Positions 20,835 through 34,210 of a DNA stretch of 49,000 bases are shown piece by piece. The number at the start of each line of letters is the position of its first letter. The first letter of the stretch is position 1. The stretch covers positions 37,246,433 to 37,295,432 of the forward strand of contig CM022665.1 of the NCBI GenBank assembly GCA_012295275.1. The letters run 5' to 3'. Origin of the DNA: Chrysomallon squamiferum (Eukaryota > Mollusca > Gastropoda > Neomphalida > Peltospiridae). Position numbers and translations under genes: made by a program. Under the pieces are notes generated by a model. The model was not told the origin of the DNA. It made no database searches and worked only from the letters and a program-made list of their open reading frames with translations.

Positions 20835-23401
20835 AGAAGAAAAAAGTAAATGATTGATACAGTATTAGCCCTGCTGAAATGAAAGATAATATAATGTCAT
20901 CACGAACATTTTACTTTTTGGTCTTCTTTCACCAATTTGATTAGATCTCTACATTTAAAACTAAATAAAAAATGAGGATTAAAAAAGAAAAGAAAAAAAA
21001 AAAAAAAAACCATGCAAAAAACAATAATAACAGCTTGTTGAAATTAAAAATACAATTTAGAAAACAATCTCTTCATCAAATAATGATTTTTAATTAATTT
21101 ATTTATTTATTTATTTTTTTTTTTTTCATTTGAAACATATAACCCTAATATACATTTTATAGTATTTTTTCTTAACTTGGCACATCATCTTATATATTTT
21201 CATCACTAAGCTAAGTTCTAATCCACAAGGGATTTATGAAAAATGTATATATTCAGCAGACCACCATGACAGTGACGTTTTAATTAAAAAAATGTGTCGA
21301 AGATTAATTGAAATTACAGTTAGCTGAATTTGGGTATTTCAGGCATGAACATCAGTTAATTATTAATAAAGTGTGCTGGGATAGATTTCATTCTGTACTC
21401 ACAGAAATATGTTACTGTATGTTTTTGTAAACTTGTGAAAAAAAAATTACTTATATATTATTTATTCAGTATGTTTTAAAATAGATGTTTGCAACCGTAT
21501 TAAATTAGTGCTGTGTGGAATACTTCATTACATTATTTATTTTAGAAATAACAGTGTCTGTAATGTAGTTATTTTATGAATGTTGATGATGAAAAATGTG
21601 TAGTGTGTGTTACACTGGTGCACACATACATGATGTCAAATTGCATAAAGTATTTTATTAAGTATATTGGCTTCTTTTCTCTTTTACTGACATATCAAAT
21701 CCATTGACTCATTTCTCCTACACTACCTTATTCCTTCACACATTCACATCATCCTGTAATGTCCTTTAACATTCATTTTTTTCATTTTCTCGCACCCACC
21801 ACCTTTGTTTACTTATTTATTTGTTATTTACTCTCTCTTCCTTTTATTACCCATTCCTTTCCTTGTTACATATGTTTGGGTTTTTTTTTTTGTTTTTTTT
21901 TTAATTCAGGAAAATTATCCTATACCAAATTGATTATTTCTATAAGTATTAGATAATGATGTTAAATTAACATACCTCTGTAGATGTTTCAGTACATTAA
22001 CCAGCAGTAACTATGCATGAAACAAATGAATAACATACTCAGTGGTTAATTAAACAAAAGCTTTTGTATAAATATTCTAAATCTGTATTCTTTTTCTATT
22101 TATTATTATTTAAATTTCTTTTTGGATTTAAGAAGATGTATATTATATTTTATTTTCATTTTTTGTTTTTAAAACTTGTATAATTAAATTAACTTTGTTC
22201 CGTAATTTTTATTTATCTTTCAGTCTGGAAACAAAATAAAAAGCAAACTAAAACATAACAAATAAGCTTCACACATAATTAAACAAATGGAAGTACAGTC
22301 CATCAAGATTAACTCAGACTGAAAGATAAAAATATTCAGTCATTATTGAAAAGTCTGCCTGGATAAGTTTTATCCAGTTTTGTTTGGAAAAAAAGAATAA
22401 ATAAATAATAATAATAAATTAAAAAAAAGAAAGAAAAACCCCAATAATAATTAAGTTAATTCATTTATAACAATTTTATAAGTTAGTCAGATAAATCTAT
22501 TAAATATTAAATAATAATTATACTCTTCAAAAGAAACAGGAAAGAAAATAAAACCGCTTCAGTTAAATGAAATGATTTGCTCAATCCTGTGCAATTAGTT
22601 GAAAATATCTGAAAATCTTTATATAGATATATATTTGTTTTCGTAAACATTAGAAATGTTGAACTGTAATTCGTAACGAGAAACTGAATGGTGACGAATA
22701 ATGAAATGAGAATTTTGTTACTAGATATTTCATATCATTAACATTGGTTACTAATGAAAATATGAAAAACAATTAATTTTGCCTGAAAATGTTGTACACC
22801 ACACTGCAAGTGCATGTACATGTACAGCATAATTATTGATTAGCTATGGGCATTCATTACTTATACCTTCAGGTTAACAGCCTTCCTGTAATTGCCTCCT
22901 GCTCTCATATTTCTGGTCAGTCCATCATTATCTGTTCCATAGCTGAAAAACACATTTCCTTTCTTTTTTTTTTTTTTTTTTTTTTTTTTATTAATCTTCT
23001 TTCCTTTAATCTTTGTTTTGATAGGTGTTGAGGCATATATGTAAAACAAAATCGAAACAGATTTTGTGTTTTTTCTTTTTCTTCATATATATTTTTTTCT
23101 TATATTTCGTAATATATTTTGTTTATGATATGTTTGTTTTTGTGGCTTTAAATATTTGATGAATTTGGAACAAAACAGCTGGAGAACATCACATATGATG
23201 ATAATGATGATGAAGAGGAAGATGTAACGTAAAACTATGTGAAAACTAAAGATGGTATTATTAGGAATATGATCTGAGTTCAGACATAATCTAGCCATGC
23301 TAATTTGATAGGCAAATTTCATTAATTCCAGATCTAACAAGTAATATCATATTTCAAATCTTACAGGTATTTTCTTTGACCTTTATTTATTTATTTTCTT
23401 T

Positions 23402-23405
<4 letters not shown>

Positions 23406-23439
<34 letters not shown>

Positions 23440-23649
23440 CTGTTTACAAGTGAGTATGTGAATGAAGATGTGAAGAAGGATGAGAATGAATGAATGAATA
23501 AATAAATGAATGTTGGAAACTGTATGTAAAAGAATGACAATATCAATGAAATTAATGAAAAAAGATATATGTACAATATTTCTGTAATTGCAATGTACAA
23601 AATAACAAAAAAACAACAACCCCACCAAAAAAAAAAAAAAAAAAAAAAA
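23406..23649. repeat. Inverted homopolymer pair, T31 and A23, 190 bp apart
   Basis: A T31 run at 23406-23436 and an A23 run at 23627-23649 face each other. Together they could form a U/A helix in the pre-mRNA. Each may simply be microsatellite expansion or a retroposon tail. Confidence 0.75.
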
Positions 23650-24106
23650 GAAACAACAATAATAAAAGTCATATTAAAATTGTTTCTGTATTTTATTATT
23701 ATTTTTAAAAGTAAATATATAACCTTAAATTATCTGTATTTATTTATTTATTTTATTTAAAGTCAATAACAAGTTAGTCAATCAACAAACCCCCCCAAAA
23801 AAGGTTCTTTCTTACTGATGTTTTTAATAGGAACTATATATTTACTATGGATTCAAAAACTTACAATTGTCCATGAAGGATTAGGACCAAAGCCAGCTGA
23901 TAGGACACCAGTGATAAATGGATTTTGCTTGTTACAGTGTCAGAAAGAAAAAGAAGAAATAAATAATAATTAAAAAGTTATTAAAAAAAAATGAATGAAT
24001 GAATAAATAAATAAATCTTCTGGTAAATAAAAACATTTCCTTGCACAAAAATCTCAGAAGAAGAACAAAAACAAACAATATTATAAATAAAATTTATAAA
24101 AAAAAA

Positions 24107-24110
<4 letters not shown>

Positions 24111-24145
<35 letters not shown>
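24111..24145 (+). repeat. Poly(A) run of 35
   Basis: A pure A tract in intron 3, embedded in an A-rich simple-sequence zone from about 23940 to 24240. No retroposon body can be delimited beside it. Confidence 0.85.
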
Positions 24146-24147
<2 letters not shown>

Positions 24148-24257
24148 AAAAAGGCTTTTTAAAAATAAAATAAATGGATAAAAAAATAATAATAAACCAA
24201 ACTGTCTTTATGTGTGAAAACAGAACTCATACCAAAAAAATGTATTTTTATGATGAC

Positions 24258-24283
24258 AGTTGCTCTACCACTGACCCTCCCCC
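24258..24283 (-). repeat. tRNA A-box-like fragment on the minus strand, possible SINE relic
   Basis: The minus strand reads ggagggtcagtggtagagca, close to the tRNA D-arm/A-box pattern TRGCNNAGYGGTAGAGC. No B box is found downstream, so no tRNA gene is called. It is consistent with a decayed tRNA-derived SINE. Confidence 0.3.
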
Positions 24284-25145
24284 ATTCCTAAACAGCTCTG
24301 CCCAGTGCTTACACCTTCCAGTGTATCTGACAGAGATCTGATGGGTCTGGCAAAGTGAAAGATGTATTGCTTGTTTATGCATGGAATCAACAGCTACGCT
24401 GTATATTATCTGAAAGAATCTTGCCTCAAACACTTTGGTGGGCATGAAATGAGTATCAGGATACTTATCAACAACTTATGTTTTACATTTTTTATTTCAG
24501 AAGTTTCCATGTTTTTTTGTTATTATTTTTTCCCATGTTGTTATTATTATTTGAATAAATCTTGTTGCACGTTTTGTAAATGGAGAATTTGTTAAATGGT
24601 AATAGCATGTATTTGGTTTAGTGAAAAAAACAAAAAAAAACAACAAAAAAAAATAATAATAATAATGATGGTAATAAAAAATGTATGAAATAAATAAAAT
24701 AGTGAAATAAAAAATTGTATTAAATAATCATGATTTTTGTTTTCTTTTGTGAATGGCCTAAACAAGCAGTATATGAAAATTGTTAACAATTTTTTATATT
24801 TCCTTTTATTTTATGAAAGATCATGACAAATGACATACTTGTTTTATTTTTGTTTTTTCTTTTACCAATCAGTTTTACGTCTTTTTGCTTTGTCTTCTTC
24901 TAATTATTATTATTATCATTAATTATTGCCTCTTATTTTCTTTGTAAACACTAATTAATATTAATTCTTGGTTGTCAGTTCTTAAATTTTTTATTATTAT
25001 TATTATTTGTTTTTGTAAATATCAATAAAACTCATCTTGAATCTTGGCCATAATATACATCTGTGAATTACTGTGCAGATTTATCTGTTTTATTTATCTT
25101 ATTAGTTATTAGAATACTATTTTTTATATTTTAATATACTTTCAG

Positions 25146-25271
25146 TATCCACATTTTATCAAGCGCGATGGAAACAGACTTCAAGTGATGCTGCAGAGAA
25201 GAAAAAAATACAAAAACAGAACAATACTTGGTTTCAAAACCCTCGCCATGGGGCAAGTCAACATGTCTCAC
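25146..25271 (+). CDS. PACS: PACS coding exon 4
   Basis: Exactly 42 codons, phase 0 on both sides, with acceptor tttcag and donor CAC|gtaagt. The translation starts [20 protein letters not shown] and continues [20 protein letters not shown] then SH. It matches vertebrate PACS ([20 protein letters not shown] then [14 protein letters not shown] in PACS2, as recalled). This very conserved basic block of the cargo-binding region is where I recall CK2 binding and the recurrent human PACS1 R203W substitution being mapped; the [11 protein letters not shown] core is intact here. Both boundaries agree with the vertebrate exon. Confidence 0.97.
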
Positions 25272-28155
25272 GTAAGTAAACTTCAGAGAACACTGTTTTA
25301 AATTAATTAATCACTTAGAAAACATGTTACAAAGGCCTTGGTTTGTGCTGTTATACATTTTAAAAGTGCAAATCAGCACATCACTGTTTATGCAACTGCT
25401 GCAGGTTGAAGCAGATCTTTAATAATTCACATATGTCAAAATTTATTTAACATGCACAGTATAATAGTTTGTACATGTGAATGGGTGCATCATTAATGAT
25501 TTTTAAATGTAAAACAAATGGTAATAATAACAGTAGTAGTAGTAGTAGTAGTTGAAGTAGTAGTAATAAATCGCAGGAAAACATAATCAAATTCTCCACT
25601 CCCAATTACCTGTAAAAAAAAAAAAAAAAAAAAAAAAAGTAATAATAATAAAATAAATAAATAAAAATAATGATATGAATCTCCAGAAACAAGCTCAGTG
25701 TAAATAAATAATTCAGAGTCAATATTAATAAAAAAAAAAAAAACAGAGACATTAACTTATATAAAGCATTTAAAGTACTTTGATGGTAAAATGTAACCCA
25801 GTACTTTTGAGTAAATATTATTTTTGCTGGGCTTGCTTCTACATCACAATGACCTTATCTTTTGGGTTACCTTGACATAATCATTTGACACAACTTTACT
25901 ATCATTATTATGAAATAAACCTTTGATAATACTGTTGCACAATTTCTAAAGACGTAGCTTAGCTACTACTGCTGCTGCTGCTGTTGTTATTATTATTTAA
26001 ATGATATATTATTTTGCGTAATATTGTTGAATTATTATTAAAAACTTTTAAAACATTTTCCTTCCTGTTTTACTGTAGTTATTCAGGAATTAACATTGCA
26101 ATTAAAAACAGAAAAAATGTCTTGCACTCACAGACATGCAATGTGTAAACAACATAAAAGGCATGCAGACATTTATCAGAGAATACCTGAGTATATGTTT
26201 ATTTTCACACATGCCCAGCAGGTTCTAATACAGTTTCAAAATGGCAACACATTTATATTTATATCTTTACATATTTCTTATATGATATTATATAATATTA
26301 TTTATTTATTTTTAATTACTTACTGTGTGGGATCATTGTTTATTTTTTAGTGATGTGGTATAGAAATTATTTTGGGGGGGTTCTTTTTCATAAGTGATTA
26401 TATATTGTTTAAAACAACATCACAAGAGAAGAAAAGTCCATCACTTTGGAAATACTGGGGATAAAAAAAAAAAAAAAAGAAGAAGATTTAAATATGGTTT
26501 CTTTTATGGTGCAGTTTTTTTCTGCACACAACAGACATCCTCAGTCCCATGTTTGATGAAGTGTGCTTTACAATTACATTTGGACCCTTTATACAAGTTT
26601 TCCTGGTACCATATTCTCTTGCTTAAAATGGCACAACTGCTTATAACAGTATGCCTATATAACAAAGAAAAACTAAAAAAAATTGTTCCTGCAATAGGAA
26701 TGCCTACATTTAATATGATCAAAGTCTGAGGTATCTCTGGTTGACTTGAAAAAAGTCTGTTTCATTTACAATGACACCCTGGCTTGTAATTGAGGGAATA
26801 CAAAATAATTTTCAGACATGGTCTTTGTAGTGAAACTTCTCTGGAATTTTCCCAAAACTTGTCAAGTGATTTATTAAGTCCAAAAATATAAAACCTCAGC
26901 AAACCAAACTTGTTCCTTAAACAGTCTTTTTACTTGGTCCCGCCACTATTCAGTTTTGAAAAGGTTTTATGCACACATAAACGTTATACAGAGATTTGCA
27001 TTATATTATTTTCTGTTGTTATTACAGTCACTATTATTTGATGATTTAATTTTGTTATTTGTTTTTTCCTTCTTTGTTTTTACATTAATCTGTCTGACAT
27101 TTAAAAAAAAAACGAAAAAAAAAACAGCTGCTGTAATACTTTATAATACTACAGCTTAGCAAAATCGTAATTATTTCAAATATAATGGCTGAACCAAAAA
27201 GAAATGACTTCATCAACAATCTTTTTGCTGTAAAAAGAATGTTTTTTTTTGTTGTTTTTTTTGGTCTTTATAATGAATTTATTACTGACATAATATCTAA
27301 TCATTACGTCTGACTATGAGTTGCCCTGTGATATAACTCATTTAGATAAATCTTTTTTACAAGCCAGCAATGTCAGTTTTATCTGAAGTAAAACAAAGTT
27401 ATTTTTCACGGTGCTTCTAAATAGTCTTTTTTTCTCCACCTTTTTATTTATTTTTCTCATTTTTCTTTATTTAAAGGCTTACTTTTCTTTCTGTTTATGA
27501 TGTATTTCTTTTTTGTTTTGTTTTTTCAAATATTTTTGTCAGTTTTATTATTATTATTATTATTATTATTATGATGTTATTTTTCTTTTAGCATAAGATG
27601 TATTTTTATTTTATATATATATATATTTTTTTTTTGTTTATTGTTTTTTTTGTTACTGATAATAGTGTTATTTTCATCCATGTCAGTATTCTGAAATATT
27701 CTTCATCCTTAATTTAACATTTGTCATTCATGTTGACACACATTCATAATTTATTACTGTATGTACTTTTACAATATTTTTAGAATCTTGCTGGTTAAAG
27801 AACAAAAGGAAAAAAAAAAAACCCAAAACAAACAAATAATATTTATTAGGTTACAAATATAATTACTGAAAAGAAAATCATCAGTCACTGCACTTTGCCA
27901 TGTTCTTATTGATCAGCAGCATGCTAACTACAATATGAATTGTTCTGCTGTCAAGAAATAATACACATCAAGGTCTTTGATGTTCCAGTGTGAAGAACTG
28001 AAAAGAATGGAAAATAGTCACACTAGCCATTGAGGCCTAATAAATCCTTGAGTCAGTTGTTTTCTATAACTGAACTGCAGCCCACTCTATTAAAATGTAA
28101 TAATCTACAGTTAAAATGGCCTGCAACTCGCTGTGGGAGACACTGTTAATGACAT

Positions 28156-28373
28156 GGAGTGAAAAGAATTAAGTGATTATACTGTTACGTAACATCAGCG
28201 GTGGAGAAGCAAAGTTATTGTACTGTTACATCACAAAATAAAATAATAATAATAATTTTTTTTTTTTAAATCGTAATTTTTAACTCTTATATCATAGAAG
28301 GATAAAGAAAATCATGTGATTATACTGTTACATCATTGAGTGAAAATAATTACGTGCTGTACTGTAACATCAT
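28156..28373 (+). repeat. Degenerate 36-42-bp repeat, four units with an insertion
   Basis: Four units share a frame like ggagtgaaaataatta-gtgattatactgttacatca, starting at 28156, 28201, 28300 and 28337. An AT-rich insert (about 28235-28299) separates units 2 and 3. Units differ at several positions, so the array is old. Confidence 0.65.
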
Positions 28374-28422
28374 GTCATAACAAGAATCACAACTTTTTAA
28401 AGATGTAAAATACTGCTAGATG

Positions 28423-28423
<1 letters not shown>

Positions 28424-28471
<48 letters not shown>
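28424..28471 (+). repeat. (AAT)16 microsatellite
   Basis: About 16 uninterrupted AAT units, followed by degenerate A-rich tetranucleotides to about 28512. Confidence 0.95.
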
Positions 28472-29486
28472 CATAAAAATAATAAAAATAAAAATAAATA
28501 AATAAATAAATAAGACTGGGTTAAAAATGAAGTACAAACATGCCCTAATTACATATAGCCATACATACTTAACTATTTCTTTGCCTTTTCTTAATTAATT
28601 AAAATGTCTTTGTTACACACTAGGATAGGATATACTCTGACATACTCATATTTGCAAAAGATTTGCAAAACAAACCACCTACATAAGTAGGGGAGTGTTT
28701 TTATATAACTTTCATAAGCATCAGTGAAAAACATTGATTAGTTAATGATAACATAAAGGTATAAATCCATTCTGGTTAGTACATCTATTAGTAGTAGGTT
28801 TATAGATTGATAATTGTTAATGCAGGAGATACATTGAGTAGAGTTTATAATCTCATATTTTTGTTCAAGCTCACTGTCATTCCATGAAGTGTATGTCTTC
28901 AATACATTCATTTTCATTTACCTTTTCTTTTCTTTTTGATTATTATGGGTTTCTTTATATAATATCTATAATACCTTTTTATGTAGCTTGTAATTGTTTC
29001 AAGATAATCTTTATTTTTAAAAAAAAAATGAGAATAAATATAATAATACTAATAATAAAAAAAAAAATATATATATATAAAATAAATTATTACAGTATTT
29101 AGTGTTATATCAGACAGCAGACTGGTTTTAGTATCAAACTATATTTCTGTTGTTAGAATAGGTTTGTTGTCCTGCTTTGAAACACCACAACCAAGGAATT
29201 TGAAATCACATGATAACTAATAAACACCAACGGGAATATCTTATCAGGTGGTTTATGTTTTAATAAATAGATTCTCTTGGCTTGTATTATTTATAATAAA
29301 TATCCTGTAAGCTTAGGGGAACTTTTTTTCTTTGTTCTTTTCGACTATAAGTCTACAATACTTAAATCGTTTTTATAGCTTATATGTGATTTAGCCTGTA
29401 TCCAAATATTGAACAGAAAACTTGACTACCTCTGGTCCCATGCTTGGTAGATAAATGGCTTGACACCTTATTATACTTTTATTTCA

Positions 29487-29487
29487 G

Positions 29488-29512
<25 letters not shown>
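29487..29512 (+). repeat. (CT)n microsatellite
   Basis: About 13 TC/CT units followed by a short TG run, directly after an acceptor-like atttcag. There is no coding frame after it that suggests an exon. Confidence 0.9.
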
Positions 29513-29520
<8 letters not shown>

Positions 29521-31768
29521 CTCTGTCTCTCTATCTAAAATATAAAACAAACAATAAAAGTATATTTAACAGATACAAATTAATTAATACACTTTTTATT
29601 ACTTCTCTTAAAATACCTGTATTTCTGTTAGTCTTTTAGACATGATAATTAATGAAAAAGAATAAATGGAAACAAATAATAATTTATTACCTATACATAG
29701 CAACACCCACACTTGAATTGGTGACACTGAAACTAAAACAGACTGGCTAATTTAAAAGTTGCCACAAAAAAAAAAAAAATAGGTGTTTATCTGGATTTTT
29801 CCAGATTTCTAGAAGCTGGATAAATGGTTCACTACCTTTATTAATAAAATTGCAGTTTCACTTTTTATTGCGTAAGTGTCATTTCATTTTTTATTACAAA
29901 AGTATCATTTCATTTCTTTTTCTTTCTTTTTTTGGCCAATTCTTATTTCTAGAAATGTCATATAAAGTCTGTACCAATAAATGTCTTTTTGTTATTTCTG
30001 GAAAAGAAAATAAGAAGCCCAAAGTTCTCATTTCATATGAAACAGATGCTGTAACATTCTTATTACTTTTTTCTTTCCGAAAATGTCTGTGTACCAAACA
30101 TATGGATTTTGTAAGCTATTGAATACATGGAAACTATGGCATCAATGGGCAAAGTGATGACGCTGTCTGACAAAATCTCATCTGCCCTGATATGTTTATC
30201 TTGGCTCACTGACTTTCAGAGATTATAGTTCCTATCCCTTTCTGAATGGCAGAACACCATCCCTTCCTGCAAGATGTTGGGATGATAGTGGAATAAGGTG
30301 TATGTAATTGGAATGCAGAGAATCCTTGCCATCTCAGAATCTGGGGCAGCTAGTGTGAAAGAACACACCTGTTATTATTTGTTCTCAGAAATGTAAGGCT
30401 TGGTTCATCAGACATGTTAATAGAGCTTCTGGTTTTTCTCTACATCAGATCTTGGCACCTCTGTTGTTTTTGTTTGGATTTTTTTCACCCTCTCTTCTTC
30501 TGATTTTATCCTTATTATTTATTTATTTTGTATGATTCTTCATAACTTCTAAATGCCGTAACTTAGAGCTTCCCACTGATGAAATAATTACAATATTTAT
30601 ACTGATTATGATGAGGTAAATTGTTTTATGCAGAAGGTCTACCGTTTGCATTAGTATTTTTGTAAGCTCTCTGTTTTACAGCATACAGAATATGTTTCTA
30701 TTTTGGTACTTTTTCAGTGCAAAAATTGGATGATGATTGGTTATCAGTTATGATAAAATGAGTTCATTAAGCTTGAGAGTGTCACTGTTGACATCAGCAT
30801 CAACCAGGTTGACACAGAATGTTATTATGGGTGATTGTCTTGTCAGTAAACTGTTCAGTTTGACAAATTGCCTCATATTATAGTCTCCTTTCCCAAGCTG
30901 AGACTAGACTGTTGATGCATAATGTGACAATTTTAGAATCAGTCCCATGAGGAGGAACTATAAATTTATATTTGTGTCTTTATTAAAAATAAAATAAAAA
31001 ATAGTTCATGTTATTCAGAATCAGTGTCAGGGGTCTATTTATCTCTCTGTTACTATTATACACCTGTCACTTACCTATCTAAACTATATTTAAAGAAAAA
31101 TCTGGGGTTTTTTCTTTCTTTCTTTTCTTTTCTTTTATTGTTTTTTAACTAGCTGCATTTATAAGTAATTTAAAAAAATAAAAAATTAAAATAGGTTTTT
31201 ATTTTGCATTACTAAAACTACATTAAATTTTGAGCATAGCAATGGTAAAAATAAAATTGTTGTCCCAATAGTAATCTTGTGTACATTTTTTATTTTTTTA
31301 TTTATTTTTTATTTTAATTTAAAATAATTTGGTTTTAGAAGTGTGAGCCACTTTTAGCAGATTACAGATTTTACCTCTATACTGAAGTGTCCTTTATTTT
31401 TTTTGTTCCATCATAAATATTAAATATATCTAAAACCACAGACAGTTAGTGTAAATAAATTACTAAATATAATGTTTTTTATTATGGTTTATCAAGTGAA
31501 ATGTGTCTTAGAATATTTAATTTGAATTATTGGCCATGAGCAAATGGACTTCTTATGTATTAATTAATTTATGCAAAATTGTTTACATATATATTTTATC
31601 TTCAATGAGTTTATCTATTTTTGTGGGAATCTTTTTTTTAAATTATTTTATTGTTATTATTCTTTTAATTAAAAAAAAAAAAAAAAAAAAAAATTTGAAT
31701 TCATCTGATAAAATGAATAAACTTAAAAATTAACCAGATAATTAAAAACAATGCTTGTTATATTTTAG

Positions 31769-31922
31769 GTATTGCAGCGATCTGTTGACAGAAATCTGAA
31801 TTTGTTCAGTGATTTGAAAGAACACACAAATGTGGTTGCTCATGTCACCATGCTCAGTCTGTGTAGTCAGCCAGTGGACCATGAAGACAATGGTCACAGA
31901 AAACCAGGGTCCTCTGACATAG
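31769..31922 (+). CDS. PACS: PACS coding exon 5
   Basis: The exon is 154 nt: 51 codons plus one base, with acceptor attttag and donor ATAG|gtgagt. The peptide starts VLQRSVDRNLNLFSDLKEHT, contains VTMLSLCSQPVDHED, and ends GSSDI. The SLSSQPIDHED motif of vertebrate PACS is recognisable (SLCSQPVDHED here). This closes the cargo-binding region. The part after HED is a variable linker in the family; here it is short (NGHRKPGSSDI). The exon follows SH of exon 4 without disruption, as VMQHP follows AE in PACS2. Confidence 0.95.
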
Positions 31923-34210
31923 GTGAGTCCAGCAGTCTACATAGATGCACATGCATTTACACTCATACACATGTGAATGACAGCTTTATGACCATGCAAA
32001 TAATCAGATGTAATATACTGTGGATTAGCAATGTATATAGTAACCTACAGTAACAAAAGTCAGATTAGGAAGGTAGTACAGAGTGGTAAAGGTTTTTATC
32101 TGTCCACTTAGTCTATCCTGTTTACTTTTGAAGCAAAACATTTATATTAAAACTGATGTTATACATTTTCAGGAAAGATACAGATATCTAAATAATCTGA
32201 TTTGAAATACTGATTTCATATTTTCTTTTTACATATACTTATTAATTATTATTATTTTTAATCTGTTTAATCCCAAATAATCTTTCAAAGGCAACATTAC
32301 ATTAATGTGTTAGTAGATAATATTAGTATATATTGCTTTAATTTGTTGGTTGATTATATTTCTATATATTTTATTTGTTCATTAGGAAATTATATATTTA
32401 AAAACATAGTAGTTCTGCTGTGATGTGTAGAATCCTTAAAAATTTGCTTTGAGTTTTGTACTCTTATCTCCTTCAGTTTGGGTTTTCCCATAATAGTAAA
32501 ATATATTTATTTCTTCCTGTCATTTCTTCATTCATTTTTCACATTATATCAAAAAATTAATACATATTTTAATGAAAAATAACCTATTTTCTTGTTTTTC
32601 TAGAAGTTAATTTTCTTTGTAATGTCTTTCATTGTCAACTTGTTTACTAATTCATCTTAACTAGGCTCTGAACTCTGATCTGCTTCAGGCATAATGAAAA
32701 TGTATTTCTGACATCCTGTAGTCTGTGGTAATGGATAATCACCAAAAAAAACCCAACCCTCACTGACTCTTGTTTTTGTATTAATGAAAACATCACTGGT
32801 GTAGATCCATTCTCCTTGTTCTTGTATGTTCTCGAAAGTACAAAGACATTTGATAGCTTTGACAAAAAACCCATACAGATACTACATTAATACCATTAAG
32901 AGCTGATCAGATTTCTCATTCCTTTGTCTATTCTGCTGCACGATTTCTTTCAACTGGGCATGCCATTTTTCCAATAGAGAGAAATAGAGAAAGGGAAAAA
33001 AAAAAAAAAAAAATTCTAACCAGACTGCTAATGCTCAAAGCATGCAAAGTGGTCATTCTGTTCTCTGCTGACAGTTTGATCCTGCAATGAGAAACTGTGT
33101 TTGCAAGCCAGACACAGATACTCCAATAAAAGTCTTGATGATCTGTTTTCTTGTAGGATAATGCAGCTGTTCCTTTTAAACAAACAGTTCATGTTTCACT
33201 TCAGAGCTTAGTGTTTTATGACACCTTGATTTATTGATCTCTCTCATTATTTTGAAGATTTTGCCTTTTTATTTCTTTTTATTTTCCTTTGGCTTTTTGT
33301 TTCATCATCTTAATTTCTGCTTGTATCTACATTTGTGAACAGATTCTTATTTATATCTACATCTGCATGACTCAAAACATTATTATTAATTCTTAATGTT
33401 TTTTTTTTAATTTCTTCAGTTTTTTTTTTTGTTCTGTTTGATTTATGGTGGTTTTGTGTTTTATCTGATTTTAATAATATTCTTCATCAGAACTTTTGCT
33501 ACATCCTGTTTATATATTAATTTGAAAACAAAACCTTTTTTGAAATATAATTTCTTATTCTTCTATCATTTTTTGTTTCTTCTTATTCTTCTCCTTCTTC
33601 TTATTCTTATTCTTTTATTATGTAATATATATTTTTTTTGTTATAATTCTTTTCTCTCTCTTACGATACCTTAACTTTATGATGCCATATTTTTCTTCTG
33701 TTTTTTTTTTTTTTTTTTTTTGCTTTCACTTTGTATTTGAACTTATACTTCAATGACTTTTATAACTTATTTTACTTCCATGGATGTTTTTTCCTTTGGT
33801 GGTGTTATTATGTTTATGTCAGCATCAAGATCTTTTCATGAAAAGTACAATTTTGTTACTGTGATGAAAGTTTTTATAAGTGATTTGATTTATTTGTTTT
33901 ATTTATAGTGAAAATGGAAATTTTTAAAATTTAAAAAAAATTGTTTTTATTTTCTATGAACTCGAACACATTTTTGGTCAGTTTATATGGTAAAACATAT
34001 ATTAAGGACCATAACAAGAAAGAAAAAAGAAAACTGCTGCTACCATATGGCAGTTTACCATTTTTCAGTTAGCAGCAATGATCATTTGTACTTTCATAAA
34101 GATAAGAAATGATATGCCTTGGCCTATAGTAAACTAGTTGTGGCCTATTTTTTTTAAAGTTTCTCTTATATTTGTATGAAAGAAAGACTTTTTGCTGTAT
34201 AGTGTGAGAA

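Larger units (their letters stand above)
20352..25145 (+). other. PACS: PACS intron 3 (4.8 kb)
   Basis: Donor gtaagt, acceptor tttcag. No exon found. It holds a degenerate duplication (20445-20834), T-rich and A-rich homopolymers at about 22970-22989, 23406-23436, 23627-23649 and 24111-24145, and a minus-strand tRNA A-box-like fragment at 24258-24283. A pyrimidine-rich stretch at 21670-21860 is a decayed simple repeat. Confidence 0.85.
25272..31768 (+). other. PACS: PACS intron 4 (6.5 kb)
   Basis: Donor gtaagt, acceptor ttttag. No exon found. Contents: (TAG)n near 25535-25552, A25 at 25614-25638, a (CTG)-rich bit near 25968-25983, (TTA)n near 27548-27572, a degenerate 36-40-bp repeat (28156-28373), (AAT)n (28424-28471), (CT)n (29487-29512) and a poly-A run near 31671-31693. 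The block 30120-30460 has clearly more G+C than its surroundings and no repeats. A 111-codon plus-strand open frame at 26394-26729 includes a poly-K stretch and matches nothing I know. Confidence 0.85.

Noticed and set aside
23391-23672. 93-codon minus-strand ORF
   Set aside because: It reads through two homopolymers (poly-K and poly-F ends) and has no similarity or splice support.
26394-26729. 111-codon plus-strand ORF in intron 4
   Set aside because: It contains a poly-A-derived Lys stretch, matches no family I know, and lies deep in an intron. Chance is the simplest explanation.
29850-30122. Overlapping 90- and 67-codon ORFs on opposite strands
   Set aside because: They lie in intronic AT-rich sequence with a short internal duplication. 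No recognised domain.
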